Shown here: positions 35,746 to 48,199 of the stretch, piece by piece
Layout of the letters: the number at the start of each line of letters is the position of its first letter
How positions within the stretch are numbered: position 1 is the stretch's first letter
Assembly (NCBI RefSeq): GCF_945859685.1
Contig: NC_079147.1
Location: 54,280,946-54,344,945, forward strand
Length of the DNA: 64,000 bases
Direction of reading: 5' to 3'
Source: Eupeodes corollae
Lineage: Eukaryota > Arthropoda > Insecta > Diptera > Syrphidae
Translations under genes and position numbers: made by a program
Notes under the pieces: model-generated
Seen by the model: the letters and a program-made list of their open reading frames with translations, nothing else
The model's database searches: none
What the model was told of the DNA's origin: nothing

Positions 35746-36228
35746 CCTCATCGTAGCCTTAGTTGCGAACCACCAGCAAGCCTCGGATACGGACTGATTT
35801 AATGATGACGAACAAGCAAACTTAATAAGGACAACGAACTTCGGATCAATACATGGAATATTGGGTCCTTTCAGAGCACGTACATCCGAACAGTCGATGG
35901 AAGCCGTAAATTGATGCAAGGCAAATATAACCGTCATACAAGAAGTGCGATGGGATGGACCGGCAAACTCAAATTAAAAGACTGCGATGTATAGTACGGC
36001 GATTGCTATCAAGAACAAAGGCAGTGACTATTTGGTTGTAAATTTGTTATTGAAATTAGACTCGGAGAAAAAGTCCAGCTACGGATATCCCGATCCAAGC
36101 CAAAACAAGGACGTACTTTGAGAAGTTACGACATAGGACGGCTGCAATCGCAAGATACTACCATAAATCGGCAGTGTCTTGCAGCTATCAGAGATGCCGC
36201 CTCTGAAATGCTACGTATCACTACCAGG
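35746..36228 (+). mobile_element. RTE-like LINE (family T) 5' part
   Basis: Reads LRINTWNIGSFQSTYIRTVD, AMGWTGKLKLKDCDVYYG and LGEKVQLRISRSKPKQGRTL (endonuclease domain), then CLAAIRDAASEMLRITTR. It is interrupted at ACTACCAGG (36220-36228) and resumes at 37653. Confidence 0.75.
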
Positions 36229-37643
36229 CCTTCTGATCGGAGGCGACCCAAATGCTCGGCATACCCTTTGGGGAAGTTCTGTGATCAATGATAGAGGTGA
36301 GTCACTTTTTGATTTTATTATTGAAAATAATAGGACTATTTATAACAGAGGCAATACTCCCACTTTCGTCTTTCCGAGCTCGGAAAATTATGATGGATGG
36401 GAGGATGTGTTTGATGTTACTTTAGTAAACAACCGTAATTTATTAGTGGAGAATTGGAGAGTTTCCCATTTAAATTCGTTTTCGGATTTGTTTTCAAATT
36501 AATTTCGAGTCGAAAAACCATCTGGCTTACAGCAATCCCAAAAGAACTGACTGGACGAAATTCAGTCAAAATACCGAATCTCACTAAATCGATAGGAGAC
36601 CTTGAATCAAAAGTGAAAACCTTTGAAACTTCTATAAGTAAAGCTTTTAGATTCTCTTGCCCAGTTAAATATAGCCGTAAAACCCTTCCTTCGTGGTCTA
36701 ATGAAGAACTGTCGAGTCTTAGGAAAATGACGAGGACTATTTTCAATATCTGCCACAAACATAAGTTTTACCAACCGTATAAAGACTCTCTTAAAATTTA
36801 CAAGCAAGCCCTGTCATCAGCCAAAAGACAAGGCTGGAGAGAATACTGTCAATCAATCGAAGACATAAAGGACGCTTGAAAACACAGAACTAAACGTAGC
36901 TCATGTGGAGCAAGTCAATTCTATTATAACCAGAGAAAATATCTCAGGCAGCTGTCAAAGCCATTAAATCGGCCATATCCTCATCTAAATTGGTCCAGCA
37001 ATATCGCGATGAGCTTGCGAACCTGAATATTAACCTCGTTGTCACCCTGATCTGGGTTCCGGGCCATAGTGGTATCGTGGGAAATGAACGGGCTGAAGGG
37101 TAAAATCTTTTCTATCTACCAAACTGAAACCGAAGGTGGAGCAATTTACCCAACTGCATTATATTTAGGAAAATATGGCCTGCCTATAACAAAACCCGTA
37201 CAAACGATCTTCTATGCAGGCCAAGGCAAGACATAGCCAGGATTGTTGCGGTTTGTACCGGACATTGGCCTATAGGAGTTCATGCAGAGAACTTGAGTAT
37301 CTCTCACAACACCTTTTGCCGTAGCTGTAGTGATCAAAGAGAAAGTGAAACCATAATCCATTTCCTCTGCAAATGTCCTGCTTTGGCAAACACCAGAATG
37401 AAATGCTTTGGAAAAACATTCTTTTAAGAACTTGAAGAGCTATCTGAGACAAAGATTAGAGACCTAATCTTTTTTCTCAATGCGACAAAATGGCTCTAAC
37501 ATAATCGCTATGAAGCTTCTCTATCAATCTATCCCTTTCAATCAGAGGTCAAACGAGTTTTTGGTATCAAAACGGCCGGCGCACTACAGCGCTAATTGCA
37601 TCTCAGGCTAGGTTGCCTTTCTACCATTTCTACCTACCTACCT
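36229..37643 (+). mobile_element. R1/I-like LINE with RNase H, nested in an RTE-like LINE
   Basis: The order is: endonuclease (LLIGGDPNARHTLWGSS, where the usual GDFN reads GDPN; DRGESLFDFIIENNRTIYNR, 36180-36502), linker (LPSWSNEELSSLRKMTRTIF, AKRQGWREYCQSIEDIKDA, up to 36879), then the RT is missing and RNase H follows (LIWVPGHSGIVGNERAEG, about 37045-37100), a CCHC-like end module (CTGHWPIGVHAENLSISHNT, FCRSC, ESETIIHFLCKCPALANTRM, about 37250-37410) and a (CTAC)n tail at 37630-37648. Flanked by ACTACCAGG duplications at 36220-36228 and 37644-37652. Confidence 0.88.
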
Positions 37644-37652
37644 ACTACCAGG

Positions 37653-38660
37653 TATATCGAAACTGTATAGTCTAACAAAGCTGCTGGAGCTGACGGCATC
37701 GCTGCGGAATAATTCAAAACAGCAGACTATGACTTGCTAGGGAGTATGCACCAACTCATCTGCAAAATATGGTCAGAAAAAACGTATAAGGTCCTTTTTG
37801 CCGTATTATGTGAACGTTTGAAGTCGTTCGTCAACGCTCATATCAGTGTGGCTTTAGACCAGAAATATTCACTTCACGGCAGATCTGGGATAAAACCAAG
37901 AAACTTCAACTCTTTATAGATTTTAAGGGTGCGTTTGACAGAATTTATAGCATTACAGAGCAATGTCTGGTTTTGGCAAACCTATGAAACTTATCCATTT
38001 GTGCAGAATGACGATGGAGAATGCACACTGCTCTATGAAAGTCGGAAAAGATCTCACCGATGCATTTGATTTAAAAAAAAGGTCTTAGACAAGGCGACTT
38101 CTTCAACATCGGTCTAGAAAGAATTGTGCAAAGCTTTACCGTTAACACTAGAGGCACAATCTACAAAAGATGTATACAATTACTCGGATACGCCGATATT
38201 AAAGCATAATATCAGAGCATTGCGACGGAAGCAGCGAAGACAGGTTGAGTGGTCAATGAGGGTAAGAGTAAGTATATGTTTGGACAGCTTTAACTTTGAA
38301 GTCGTTAAGGACTTTGTCTACCTGAGGCAACGCTGTAAATTGACAAACAAAAAATAACTCTTGCAAATCGCTGTTTCTTTAGACTTTGAAGGCAATTGAG
38401 TAGTAAAGTCCTCTCTCGAGCATCTAAAATCAACATCTAAAAGATGCTCACGGTGCTGATTCCTTGACCTTGTCAAAGAAAGATGAGAGCGTCTCATAAG
38501 ATGCTAGAGATAAATTCTTTGGGTGAAGACTGTGACGCACATGGCGCATGCGTGTAGGAGAGGAGCTCAACCAACTTAGCTACATGGGGATCGAGCTGGC
38601 TGGAGACGCATGTTGGTTGAGGCCCAAGTCCGTTCTGAACTACATTCATTAAAAAAAATT
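37653..38660 (+). mobile_element. RTE-like LINE (family T) RT and 3' part
   Basis: Continues the interrupted element: SNKAAGADGIAAE (37675-37710), VLFAVLCERLKSFVNAHISV (RT), a FKGAFDR-like block near 37920, then NFEVVKDFVYLRQRC and the 3' region. Many frameshifts and stops. Confidence 0.75.
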
Positions 38661-38664
38661 GTTC

Positions 38665-40440
38665 AGAAAAACATTTAGTAATTTGTATACTTAACAGTTT
38701 TCGAAAAACATCTTATGATCTATAGAAAAAGTGGTTTTTGCTAATTACTTCTACATGACAAAAGATTATGTGAAATTTTGTGAACAACAAATTAAAGGTA
38801 TAAGCAAATAATTCAGTCACCTATGACTCAATGAATGCTGCGGTTATTCGGCCTCTGATCTTGTTAATTTCGTATCCAAATAATTTTGGTTTGGCATTTA
38901 AATCTTTCTTTTAATGCTACATTTCATATTTTGCATTGATTATTTATAACAGAAATATATCTAATTAACACGCGATAAAAGCATTACATCCTGGATAGTA
39001 CACTTTTCAAACGATAAGTAGTATTCTAAGAGTCTTCTACCTGTACAACTCATAGTCTTAAGAATTTTACTTTTACATTTATACCTTTTATGGAAAATGT
39101 CACGGTGTTTTTCCATGGCTAAAATTTGAAAGAAAAATATGTATTTATAGAAACATAAGCGTCCTTGTCGCATACACCTGAACTATATAAGCCCTAATTA
39201 ACCTCTCTATTTTTAATCTTTCGAAGAAACGGTTATATATATAACATTTCTGGAAATCCTAAACCTAAAATTAATTTATATTCCGTCATCATGATCTCAT
39301 GAATCGTTTACGATACGCTAATGATGTATATACTCGAATTCGTAACCTACTTATAGATAGCTTAATTGAGAAGGATTTAAGAGATTTTTATCAAATTATC
39401 CCAACACCCTACAAAACAAAATCTCTTCCTGCTTTATTCTTTTTCTAGGAAATCATTTTTCATTTAAGTCATAGATATAGTTTTCGACTGAAAGTCATAA
39501 CAAAGTTTAAAGAATCTCTTGGAAAGTAGCAAAAGTTCCATAATAATTATTCATCACATACCTTCTCATCAGCGGGCCTTCGTTATTTTTAGATTAAGGG
39601 CGATAATTCTAGGTATTTCCATTAGCAGCCATTGTCTTCCCCCATCATCAGTCTAAGCTTTTCACATTTCAAAGCACAATTGCGCGCTATTCTACACACA
39701 TTAGATACCTCGATAAATTATAATCCAAAAACTGTGCATCAACATCATCAACAAGCCTCAAAGCAACTCTGGCTCTGGAATATCTCTAACGATAATGACA
39801 ATGAATCCAAATGCAACTAGCAATAAGGTGAAGTAGATTCAAAGTTTAGATGCATCTTTTGCCTGCAGTGAAATGCTTAAATGGAAAATCAGCTAACTAT
39901 AAATGGTGGGAACTTAAAGAAAAAACTTATCGGTTGCAGGCGCTTGGCGCGTTGTTGAGGTCAAATTTTCGATTTCATTTTCCTCTGAAGAATTCAAAAC
40001 AACAAAAAACAGGCTGGCGGTTTTGAAATTTCAGCTTAAGCTTTACTCTTGCTCCAACATAAACCATCGCACGTTCGTCAACGAGAGGAAAAACGAAATG
40101 AAATTAAAAAAAAAACTTCTCGCTGCTCGTGAACTTTTTTGTCCGCCTGGCGAGTCTTGCGACTTGCTAATTTCTCCAGGATGATGAGCACAACATACAC
40201 AAGATTGCACACAGTGGGGCAATATTGTTGAGAAACAGAGATTTTCAATAAAAAAAAAACATATTTTAACACGAATAATGTCCAAAACAAATTCAAAGAA
40301 TTTGAAGTTATTGAAATATCGAGTAATAAGACTCATTGAAGGTTTTATTTAAAATTGCATTATTAGAAACCAAAAGATTTATTTGAAAAAATGTTTAAAA
40401 AAAACTTAAGAAATAAACGACAATTAGTTTTCAAAAAAAG
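38665..40440. other. Intergenic unique sequence, nothing recognised
   Basis: The stretch at 39590-40110 is less AT-rich but no frame is supported. Confidence 0.35.
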
Positions 40441-40975
40441 ACACTGGGATGCGACCCACATTGATAACTTCAAATCCCTTCTATCGATTTGTCTTGCTTG
40501 AAAATTTGTATGTTTTCGTGTTGGGTTAAAAAAGTTGTCAGTGGAATTATTCTTACAAATTTTTTAAATTACAAAAAATATTTTTCATTTAAATAAATAG
40601 TTTAGTTTGCAAATCTAGTTTTGTTAAATTGATTTTAAGTGGAAAACTCATGTTTGCCAATTTTAGTTGCATTTCTTAAATTTTTACAATTTTGGAAGAA
40701 TGAAATTAATTTGGCAGATATCAAGAACCGAGCATCAATTTTCACCAAATTTAACACAATTTTCTTGAGAGCCCTTTCTGCATTATTATCCGCATAATAA
40801 AATTTATTTGAAGTCTCTTCTGGTTCTTGACCATTGGACGAAGAAAAAAACGCACGCACAGACGTCTTTCTAAATATCTTTTATTTTGACTCTAGGGACC
40901 TTGAAACGTCGAGAAATGTAAAAATTTCCAATTCGGCAAATCGGACCGATTGCAATAATTTCCTATGGGAAGTTA
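40441..40975 (+). repeat. Dispersed repeat family D, short plus copy
   Basis: Both ends are present: ACACTGGGATGCGACCCACA at left, GCAATAATTTCCTATGGGAAGTT at right. Almost all internal units are missing, which defines the minimal element of about 0.53 kb. Confidence 0.85.
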
Positions 40976-41104
40976 ATATATATTAAAAAAATATAATTTT
41001 ATTGCTGTGACATTTTTGAAGCAAATCAAGATCAATTTTCAGAAAGTAATCGTCTAGGGTAACTTCTTTTTTTAAGTTTTTTTATTTAAAAATAATACTC
41101 ACTT

Positions 41105-41835
41105 ACCTTAAAGGTCCTCAGACCTATAAAGTCTAAGGTTGATCCCTAATGAGCTATCTCATAGGAACTCAACTACTTCTATGCTTCCTTCAGATCTTCC
41201 TGAATCTCGACGATTCCTCCTTGATTGTTCGTCTCCACGTTCTCTCGGTCTACAGACTCTTCTGCTTTCTTGAGTGAGTGTATTACACTGTATTACTTTT
41301 CCCGCAATACAGTAATTACATATTTGAAGCGTTTTTTAATTCCACTGACATCACTTGCGTCTTTGCATAATAGCATCATTTTCTTTCTGACCCGTTATCC
41401 TACGTAATTTTTCGTTGGAAATACAACTAGACCAAAAAACCCGAAAGATGTTTCGAACATATCTATCATTGAAGGTCTGCAGTTTCTTTGCAGTGTTTGC
41501 TGATATTTTCGAGGTTTTGTAACCGCTTAACATTACTGATTCGATGTTTGAGCGGAACATTCGTATATCTCTGTCGTTCCATCCGCAGCCTTAGATTTCC
41601 CGATATGGTTAGCGACATCTTGTTTGTTTCCGCCTTCAGTAGAGGCCATACTTCCAAGATGCCGAAAATTCTCTATTATCTCTATGCCCTTGTTTAAGCA
41701 AGTTGTCAGAGTTGATCTTATTTCTCTGTTTCCTGTCAAGGCCACTCGTAGAACACCACTGATTACCAATGAGAATAAAATAAGTGACAGCATGCAGCCC
41801 TCTCGTACTCCACTGTGGACTTCAAACTAGTCTGA
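41105..41835 (-). mobile_element. LINE C-terminal fragment (family W)
   Basis: The minus strand reads FRHLGSMASTEGGNKQDVAN (41793-41533 frame), NIESVMLSGYKTSKISANT, FNDRYVRNIFRVFWSSCISN, and further down WRRTIKEE-type sequence near 41240. Same family as 6271-7805. Confidence 0.7.
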
Positions 41836-41869
41836 CAATTTACCTCCGTGTAGAAAGTGACTTCAATGA

Positions 41870-42625
41870 ACAAAGTTAAGGTGGTAAACGATTTTTGATA
41901 TGATCACTGCAGGAGGAACTGTAACGACAAAATATGGTAAGCTCATTAAATTTCGACCTAAATAGCATTGCACAATGGGGAATAAAAAACCGTTTGGAAT
42001 TTAAAACGAGATTATACTCCCCTTGCCATTATCCATGGATGGCACTTACATCAATGAGACTGAAAATCTCGATATTCTCGGTATGTGTGTCGGCAACCAC
42101 CTGTTGTGCAACTATCACAAACGCGATGTCACCAAAAATTCTGAAAGATGTTTGGGCTTCCTTAGGCGATGCAAAGTATGTTTCAGCCCTTCTGTTCTGG
42201 CTGTTATCTACAAGAATTACATTCGTTCAAAGCTTGAGTATAACTCCCATTCCTGGGGTGTTGCTTTAGATTAATTGGTGGTAATATCAACATAAGTTCA
42301 TTTACTTCGCTTGAACACCGTCGTAAGGTTTTTTGTCTAAACCTTTTTTACAATAATTTTAACGGTTTATGCTTTAGAGAGTTGTCAACCGTACTACTCG
42401 CGTTTCTAGTAATGTCCATCAGTATACCTTCGAGTCCAACTTCGGCCGTACTGTTAAATACAGAGATTCGTTCCTAAGCCGCACTAGGCGAATGTGGATT
42501 GCATTTGTACACTGTCTTTACTAGTCATTGCAATATTCAGGAATTCAAAACCAATGTGCACCGACATCTCCTTTCAATCCTGTCTCTGCATACTGAGGGT
42601 AGTAGGTAATATCCACTTGAGTTTA
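41870..42625 (+). mobile_element. Jockey/CR1-like LINE 3' fragment
   Basis: SSLNFDLNSIAQWGIKNRLE (41934 on), then NHLLCNYHKRDVTKNSERCL, FLRRCKVCFSPSVLAVIYKN and SKLEYNSHSWGVALD (42023-42274), plus a decayed C-terminus. Same family as 2641-3850. Confidence 0.8.
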
Positions 42626-42737
42626 TTATAAAAAAAAACACATTACATTATTACTTTTTTTGTTTAACAAGATCAGTTTCCCATAAATTAAAATAAAACT
42701 ACCTTCTATTAAAACTTGGAAATAATTTTATTAATGC

Positions 42738-43064
42738 TTAACTTTTTCTGTTAGATTTAACAATAATCTTTCCCACTGTACGATGAATAATTCTCTGTAC
42801 ATACATATACATATCTGCTGAAAGGTGAAATGTCCCACACGCATTGTGCGGAAAATCATACGAGATACCATCTTTACTATACACGTCCATCATAAAAGAT
42901 GGAAAGTTTTGCATTTTTAATTTTCCTTCAGCTACAACTTTATAACAATCTTGGTGAAGAACTCTTACAAACCTACTACTTCGAGTTCCTGTACTCAAAA
43001 ACTCATTCAAAAGGCATACAATTTTATTTTGGTTGATGCCGATTGTTATAACGCCAAAGTCCAT
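42738..43064 (-). CDS. Hypothetical 108-aa ORF of unknown origin
   Basis: An uninterrupted minus frame from ATG (43064) to stop (42738). The peptide starts MDFGVITIGINQNKIVCLLN and ends with a basic stretch (RTVGKIIVKSNRKS). It has four Cys, no signal peptide and no transmembrane segment. Base composition is less AT-rich than the flanks and the frame is longer than most chance frames here, but no homology is recognised and no promoter or splice context supports it. It lies just beyond the 3' end of a LINE fragment, so it could be a transposon remnant or part of a spliced gene. Confidence 0.25.
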   Translation of the reverse strand: MDFGVITIGINQNKIVCLLNEFLSTGTRSSRFVRVLHQDCYKVVAEGKLKMQNFPSFMMDVYSKDGISYDFPHNACGTFHLSADMYMYVQRIIHRTVGKIIVKSNRKS

Positions 43065-45280
43065 TCGTTTATTCTTTTAATGAAGGAAAATTAAAATGTG
43101 TGGCGTTAATATTATGAACACATACATGTACGTAATTGAATTATACGCGACTTTAGTTTCACTGGGTCACGCATTAAAATATATTACTTAGGTACCTACC
43201 TAATGATACAATTTTTATTTAAAATAAAAAATGAGTTCAAGAACAAATAAAAAGTGGTGACAATTCTCACGAATTTTCACAATTATATTATTATATTATT
43301 CTTCTGGGACACATGAGAAGCTTTATAATACGCTCAATCGTGCTTAAAGGTTATATTCATGTTATGACTTTGTCGTGATTCAAAGTGAAATTGTTCTTAA
43401 TAGGTTCCTTTATAGAACACATCAAAGAATATTTAACTGAATTATGTGGTAATTTAAATTTGTGAAAAAGTTACATGAAGCTCAAGATGAGAGGCGTAAT
43501 AAAATGGAAAATGATTATTTTAATAGAGTGGGCAAAGTAACCTTTAACGTTATTGGAATCAATCAAATTTAATTAGATTTAGGGCTAAATTGTATCTATA
43601 TATACTGCTTGATATAATTTAATAGCTTTCCACATCTATTTACAAAACTATTCATCAGTTTCTTAAGGAAAATGAAAATAACTAAGTGATAAATTAATTA
43701 CTGGTTTTCATGGCCTTGTAATAATTATATTAATGCCACTTCCGATGTTGATAGGTACTCATATTTCTGTAGGTTTCTTTGCCCTTAAAAAATGTTATGT
43801 AATGAAATTAAAGCGACATTGATTGAATTTTGATTTAGAGAATCAAACAAATTTTAAGTATTGTAAATTCAAAGCTAAGTCAGAACAAATATTCATATTT
43901 GGTTTATAGATGCGAGAAACACACAAACACACAACTTACAGACAGGAAGTAAACTTTCGGATGTTCTATTTTTGATCGCTTTTAATCTAACGCAAAATAC
44001 TGTAAGTATAGAGCTATAACCATCATTTTAAGAAGTATTTTTTGATCAAAACTCGGAATATGGTTTATTTATTACCTTACAAAAATATGAATATTATTTT
44101 TGAACATAGCCTAAAAAAAAAAACGAAAAAAAAGAAAAAAATAATAAATACAAAATACCGTAACATACCTTTATAAATGTGAAGGGAATTTTATCATTTA
44201 AAGAACATTCAAAAAAATTCCATCGTGACACCAATTTATTTCAATTTATGAAATTAAATAAGTTTGAAGTTATTGGCACAATATTTTATACGATTTAGTA
44301 AATTTTGAAAGTCATATTTGGCAACTTACTAAAGTTAATTTTTAACGGTTTTAACATCTTACTATCTCTTGACAATTCGCTAGAGTAGAAAACACGGAAT
44401 CGCTACTTTAAATTTTAGCAATTATTCATAATTATTTTTACAAGAACCCACTGTTCTTGCAATGGTCCAGTCAAAATGTGTGAATTCCAATTAATAGGTA
44501 ATATTAAGCATATTTGCTTTGTTTATTTTCACGAACTGTCATTTTTTAGACATGTTTGAATGCAATTTTGTTTTATTAAAAGGCAATTGATTATTTCCTT
44601 GTTAGTAAAACGAAAAAAAAGGTCTAAAGCTTTCTGGACTTCCTTCAATTGTTACACCCTTAACAATACGTTTTGTTTAAAATTGTACGCCATTATCTTT
44701 AATGTACACCTTTTTTATTTTTGCAGGTTCCTGGATGGATGAATTGAATTTTGAAAAATTTCTAAAATTTGTTTCTTTTACATTAAAGGACGTTTTAAAT
44801 TTTCGTTCAAAATAGTTTAAGAATGTTTTAAAAAATTGGATTCTGAAAAATGTGAAAAGCTAGATTTTTTGAAAAGTATTGGCGAGTCTTGTCATATTGG
44901 TAGACAGTTTGCTTTTAAACTTACAACATTTCAAATAGTTATAAGGTTTATAGCGATGAAAGATGTTTTAAATTCATTTTAGCTGGATAATCAAATGTGA
45001 TAAATGAAAGATAGCAATGTTCTCGAACCAATGCCAAAACTCTCGTTATATGATGACTTACACTGTGCGGAATTTGACAAGTGTCCATTCTTGTATTGTC
45101 GTTATATTGATCAAATGTGCTCATTTGACGAGCAAAAAGGAAGTTACTTCAATTGTTAGTAATGATTGTATTAATATGCTTCGTGATATCGAGATTAGAA
45201 TAAGAAAAAAAGTCCAAGATCTGTATAACTATGAACGAGACGTTTAAAGTTCTGCTATACTTAATAATTAATACAAAAAA
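43065..45280. other. Intergenic AT-rich sequence, nothing recognised
   Basis: Short frames only; no repeat ends before the family D copy at 45281. Confidence 0.35.
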
Positions 45281-46367
45281 ATAGACTGGGCTGCAACCCA
45301 CACTGATAACTTCCCATCCTGTCTGTCGATTTGTCTTGCTTAAAAGTTTGTCTATATGTACTCGTTTCAATTTTTACCAAATTTGCGTACTATTTTTGTA
45401 GATTGTATTTTTTATGAAAAAACGGATTGTTGGATTTTTATATAAAAATTATTGAATTTATATATAAAAATCCATTATATTTTTTGTGCAATAAAATAAG
45501 TTTAAAACCAATATTTTTAATTTTTGAAAAGCTATATTTGAGTCGAAAATCAATTTTTACCAACTTTTATTAATTTTTGTTTAGGTTTTTATTTTTTGTG
45601 AAAAAACTGTCAATTCGACATTTTTCAGAATGTTGCAAAACAATATTTATTGTGAGATAAAATAAGATTGAAGCCCAAATTTCAAGTTTTTGAAAAGATA
45701 TTTGAATCGATATTCAATTTTTACCAATTTTGAGTTATGTTTTTTTGGATTTTTATTTTTTATAAAAAAAACTGTCACTATGATTTTAATCAAAATTGTA
45801 TCAGGTGTCAAAAACATTATTCTTCTTTACACAAAATTATTTTGGGGATGAAATCATAGTTAAGTCTTAAAATTTTGGAGGTGACACATTTTTTTGTCAG
45901 TTTTTTTGATTTATAAAAAAACTGTTAAATGAAATTTTTCCAAAAAATATACTTGTTTAGTATCACGTTATAGTTTATTATATACAATTTAATTCAAGTC
46001 GCTAGCGTTTCGGTTCGTAAGGCATTTAGGGTTAACTAAAATTTTAATCTTTTTTTAAACTGCTATGGTAAAAAAAACCACCCACGCAATTTTCTTGAGA
46101 GCCCTTTCTGCATCTTTTTGCCTTATTATCTGTATAACAAAATTTATTTGAAGTCGATATCTCTTCTGGTTCTTGAGCTATGGGCAACGAAAAAACGTTG
46201 TGAACGTACGGACGTACGGACGAACGAACGTACGTGCACACGCACGCACAGACATCTTTCTAAAAATCTTTTATTTCGACTCTAAGGACCTTGAAACGAC
46301 GAGAAATGACAACATTTTCAATTTTACAAATCGGACCCATTATAATAACTTCTTATGGGAAGTTAAC
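45281..46367 (+). repeat. Dispersed repeat family D, plus copy
   Basis: ATAGACTGGGCTGCAACCCA at left, GATAACTTCCCATCCTGTCT, internal units, GGAGGTGACACATTTTTTTG, AAACTGCTATGGTAAAAAA, a long GAACGTACGGACGTACGGAC microsatellite (46203-46250) and the terminal hairpin AACTTCTTATGGGAAGTT (46347-46364). Confidence 0.9.
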
Positions 46368-46446
46368 TAGAAGTACGACTTTAGAGAAAGTCATTGCCCA
46401 AAACTTATTTGGGTAAAGGTTTAGCCGATTCTTTTTTAACCCAAAT

Positions 46447-46690
46447 AACAAAGCTGTGGACGTGGCATGCAGGTTAGTGCTTTGGACTGTCATGGTAGAG
46501 GTCTTGGGTTCAATTTTTGCTTGTGCCATCTATAGTTTTTTTTCACGGGTACTGCCTCTTACGAAAAATTGACAAATTCTCTAAGAGTATGTCTTGTCAT
46601 GAAAAGTGCTTTCTCAAATTAATCGTTCGGGTTCAGCTTTAATCTGTAGGTTCCTTCCCTTCCTGACAACATTATCAGCACACAGGAGAA
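46447..46690 (+). mobile_element. tRNA-derived SINE, copy 5
   Basis: Box A GTGGCATGCAGGTTAGTGC, box B-like GGGTTCAATTT, body TTTTTTTCACGGGTACTGCC and CTTGTCATGAAAAGTGCTTT. It runs directly into an inverted partial copy. Confidence 0.8.
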
Positions 46691-46773
46691 AGCACTTTTT
46701 ATGACAAGAATTACTCTTGGATGATTGGTCATCGGCATGGATCGAACCGAAGACCTCTGTCATGACAGTCCAA
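46691..46773 (-). mobile_element. tRNA-derived SINE, inverted copy 6, first part
   Basis: The minus strand carries box B (GGATCGAACC on the plus) and the adjoining body. It is interrupted at CAGTCCAA by a LINE; the box A part resumes at 48165. Confidence 0.75.
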
Positions 46774-48156
46774 TAGTTTTTTTTTTATTTCATTTTCATT
46801 CATTATTTCTTAAAACTATCTTAAAGCTAGACAAACATTCATAAAAGTAGCCTACTTAATCATAACTTACAACTAACTTAATTGTCCCATTCGGACACTC
46901 TAAGTTAAATAATAATACTTAATTCTAATGCCTTTCGGCCTTAAGATCTATTTATCTTCAATTTAATTTAATTTATTTTTTATTTATTAGAAAATAAAAA
47001 AATACGTAATATGAATATCCTTTTTTATTTTTACTTAAAAATTACTTAAAATTAAGTCATTATATAAAACTTAAAACTAACTTAAACTACCTATTCTACC
47101 TATAAACTTTTTATAACAAAAACAACCATAGCAACAAATCTAACTATCTAACATGTTTTGTTTTTCATATTTTGTTATCCTTTTTTTCCTTATTCCATAT
47201 TTTTTTTTAAATTATACTTTTGTGCCACGACGCCTATTTTACTTAAAACTAAACCCTGAAACTATAAAACAAATTTGTTAGCCGGACAAGGCTTAAAACC
47301 CTATTCCGACTACACAAGTGCCTATTGAATCCACCAAAATTGGTTCTCCTTCTTCGTCCTATCAGTTCGGTCTCGTTCGGACACAGCCCTACTGAACCGA
47401 AGGAGCTCTGCTCCGCCTTGTGCCATGACATCTTGATTGTACAGGAGTCGCCTATCCACGGTTCGACTGATGTGGTAGATTAGCTGAGCTGCCAATCTAT
47501 CCTGTATCAGACCGCATCTGTCTATAAAGAGGAATAATTCTGGTAGAATGAAGTCGCTCAAGCGGCGTGCACTCTCGGATAGAAGGCTCTTGCAATGCGA
47601 CCTCGAACGAGTTTTATCACGAAATTGTCAATTTTGTTCATCGAGCCCCGTTGGAATAGTAATGCATGTAAGAAGATTCGGCTGTTCGATATAAGTCGTT
47701 ACAGCGTCGCAAACACTGCCGCTCCAACACCCGAAACTTCTCCATCTGGGAAGGAGCAACGTTGAACCACACAGGACAACCATAAACCATCATCGACCGT
47801 ATGACGGTATGAGGGCCATGTAGCAAATTACCTTCACTCTGGGGTCAAGCCGATTACTGTAAAACAGCCGTTTCGTCAGAGTGAAGACTCCTATGGCCCT
47901 GGTCAGAGCAGCATTTATGTATGTGTCTGTCGAAATATAAATACTGATCTAATCAGATACCGAGGTACTTCACTACACTTTTGTTCGCTAATGGCTGCCC
48001 GTGAAGATCAACGATGACCATCTTGCGCCAATTCTTGCACGTATCTCTCGTGGCCCTAGCCAACGGAATCCTGAATAGAATTGTCTCCGACTTCTGAACA
48101 TTTATTTTCAGTTTCCAGTCGTCTCAATATCGCTGAATTTTGTCGAAATCTCGCTG
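46774..48156 (-). mobile_element. Jockey-like LINE (family N), 5'-truncated, inserted in SINE copy 6
   Basis: The minus frames read RSMMVYGCPVWFNVAPSQME and FRVLERQCLRRC...YRTAESSYMHYYS (47826-47638), then FILPELFLFIDRCGLIQDRL and GGAELLRFSRAVSERDRTD (47561-47322). The 3' end carries an A-rich tail (T run at 46777-46786). Flanked by CAGTCCAA at 46766-46773 and 48157-48164. Confidence 0.9.
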
Positions 48157-48164
48157 CAGTCCAA

Positions 48165-48190
48165 AGCACTAACCATCATGGCACGAGACA
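48165..48190 (-). mobile_element. tRNA-derived SINE, inverted copy 6, box A part
   Basis: AGCACTAACCATCATGGCACGAG is the complement of the SINE box A region, completing the copy broken by the LINE. Confidence 0.75.
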
Positions 48191-48199
48191 ACTTATTAT

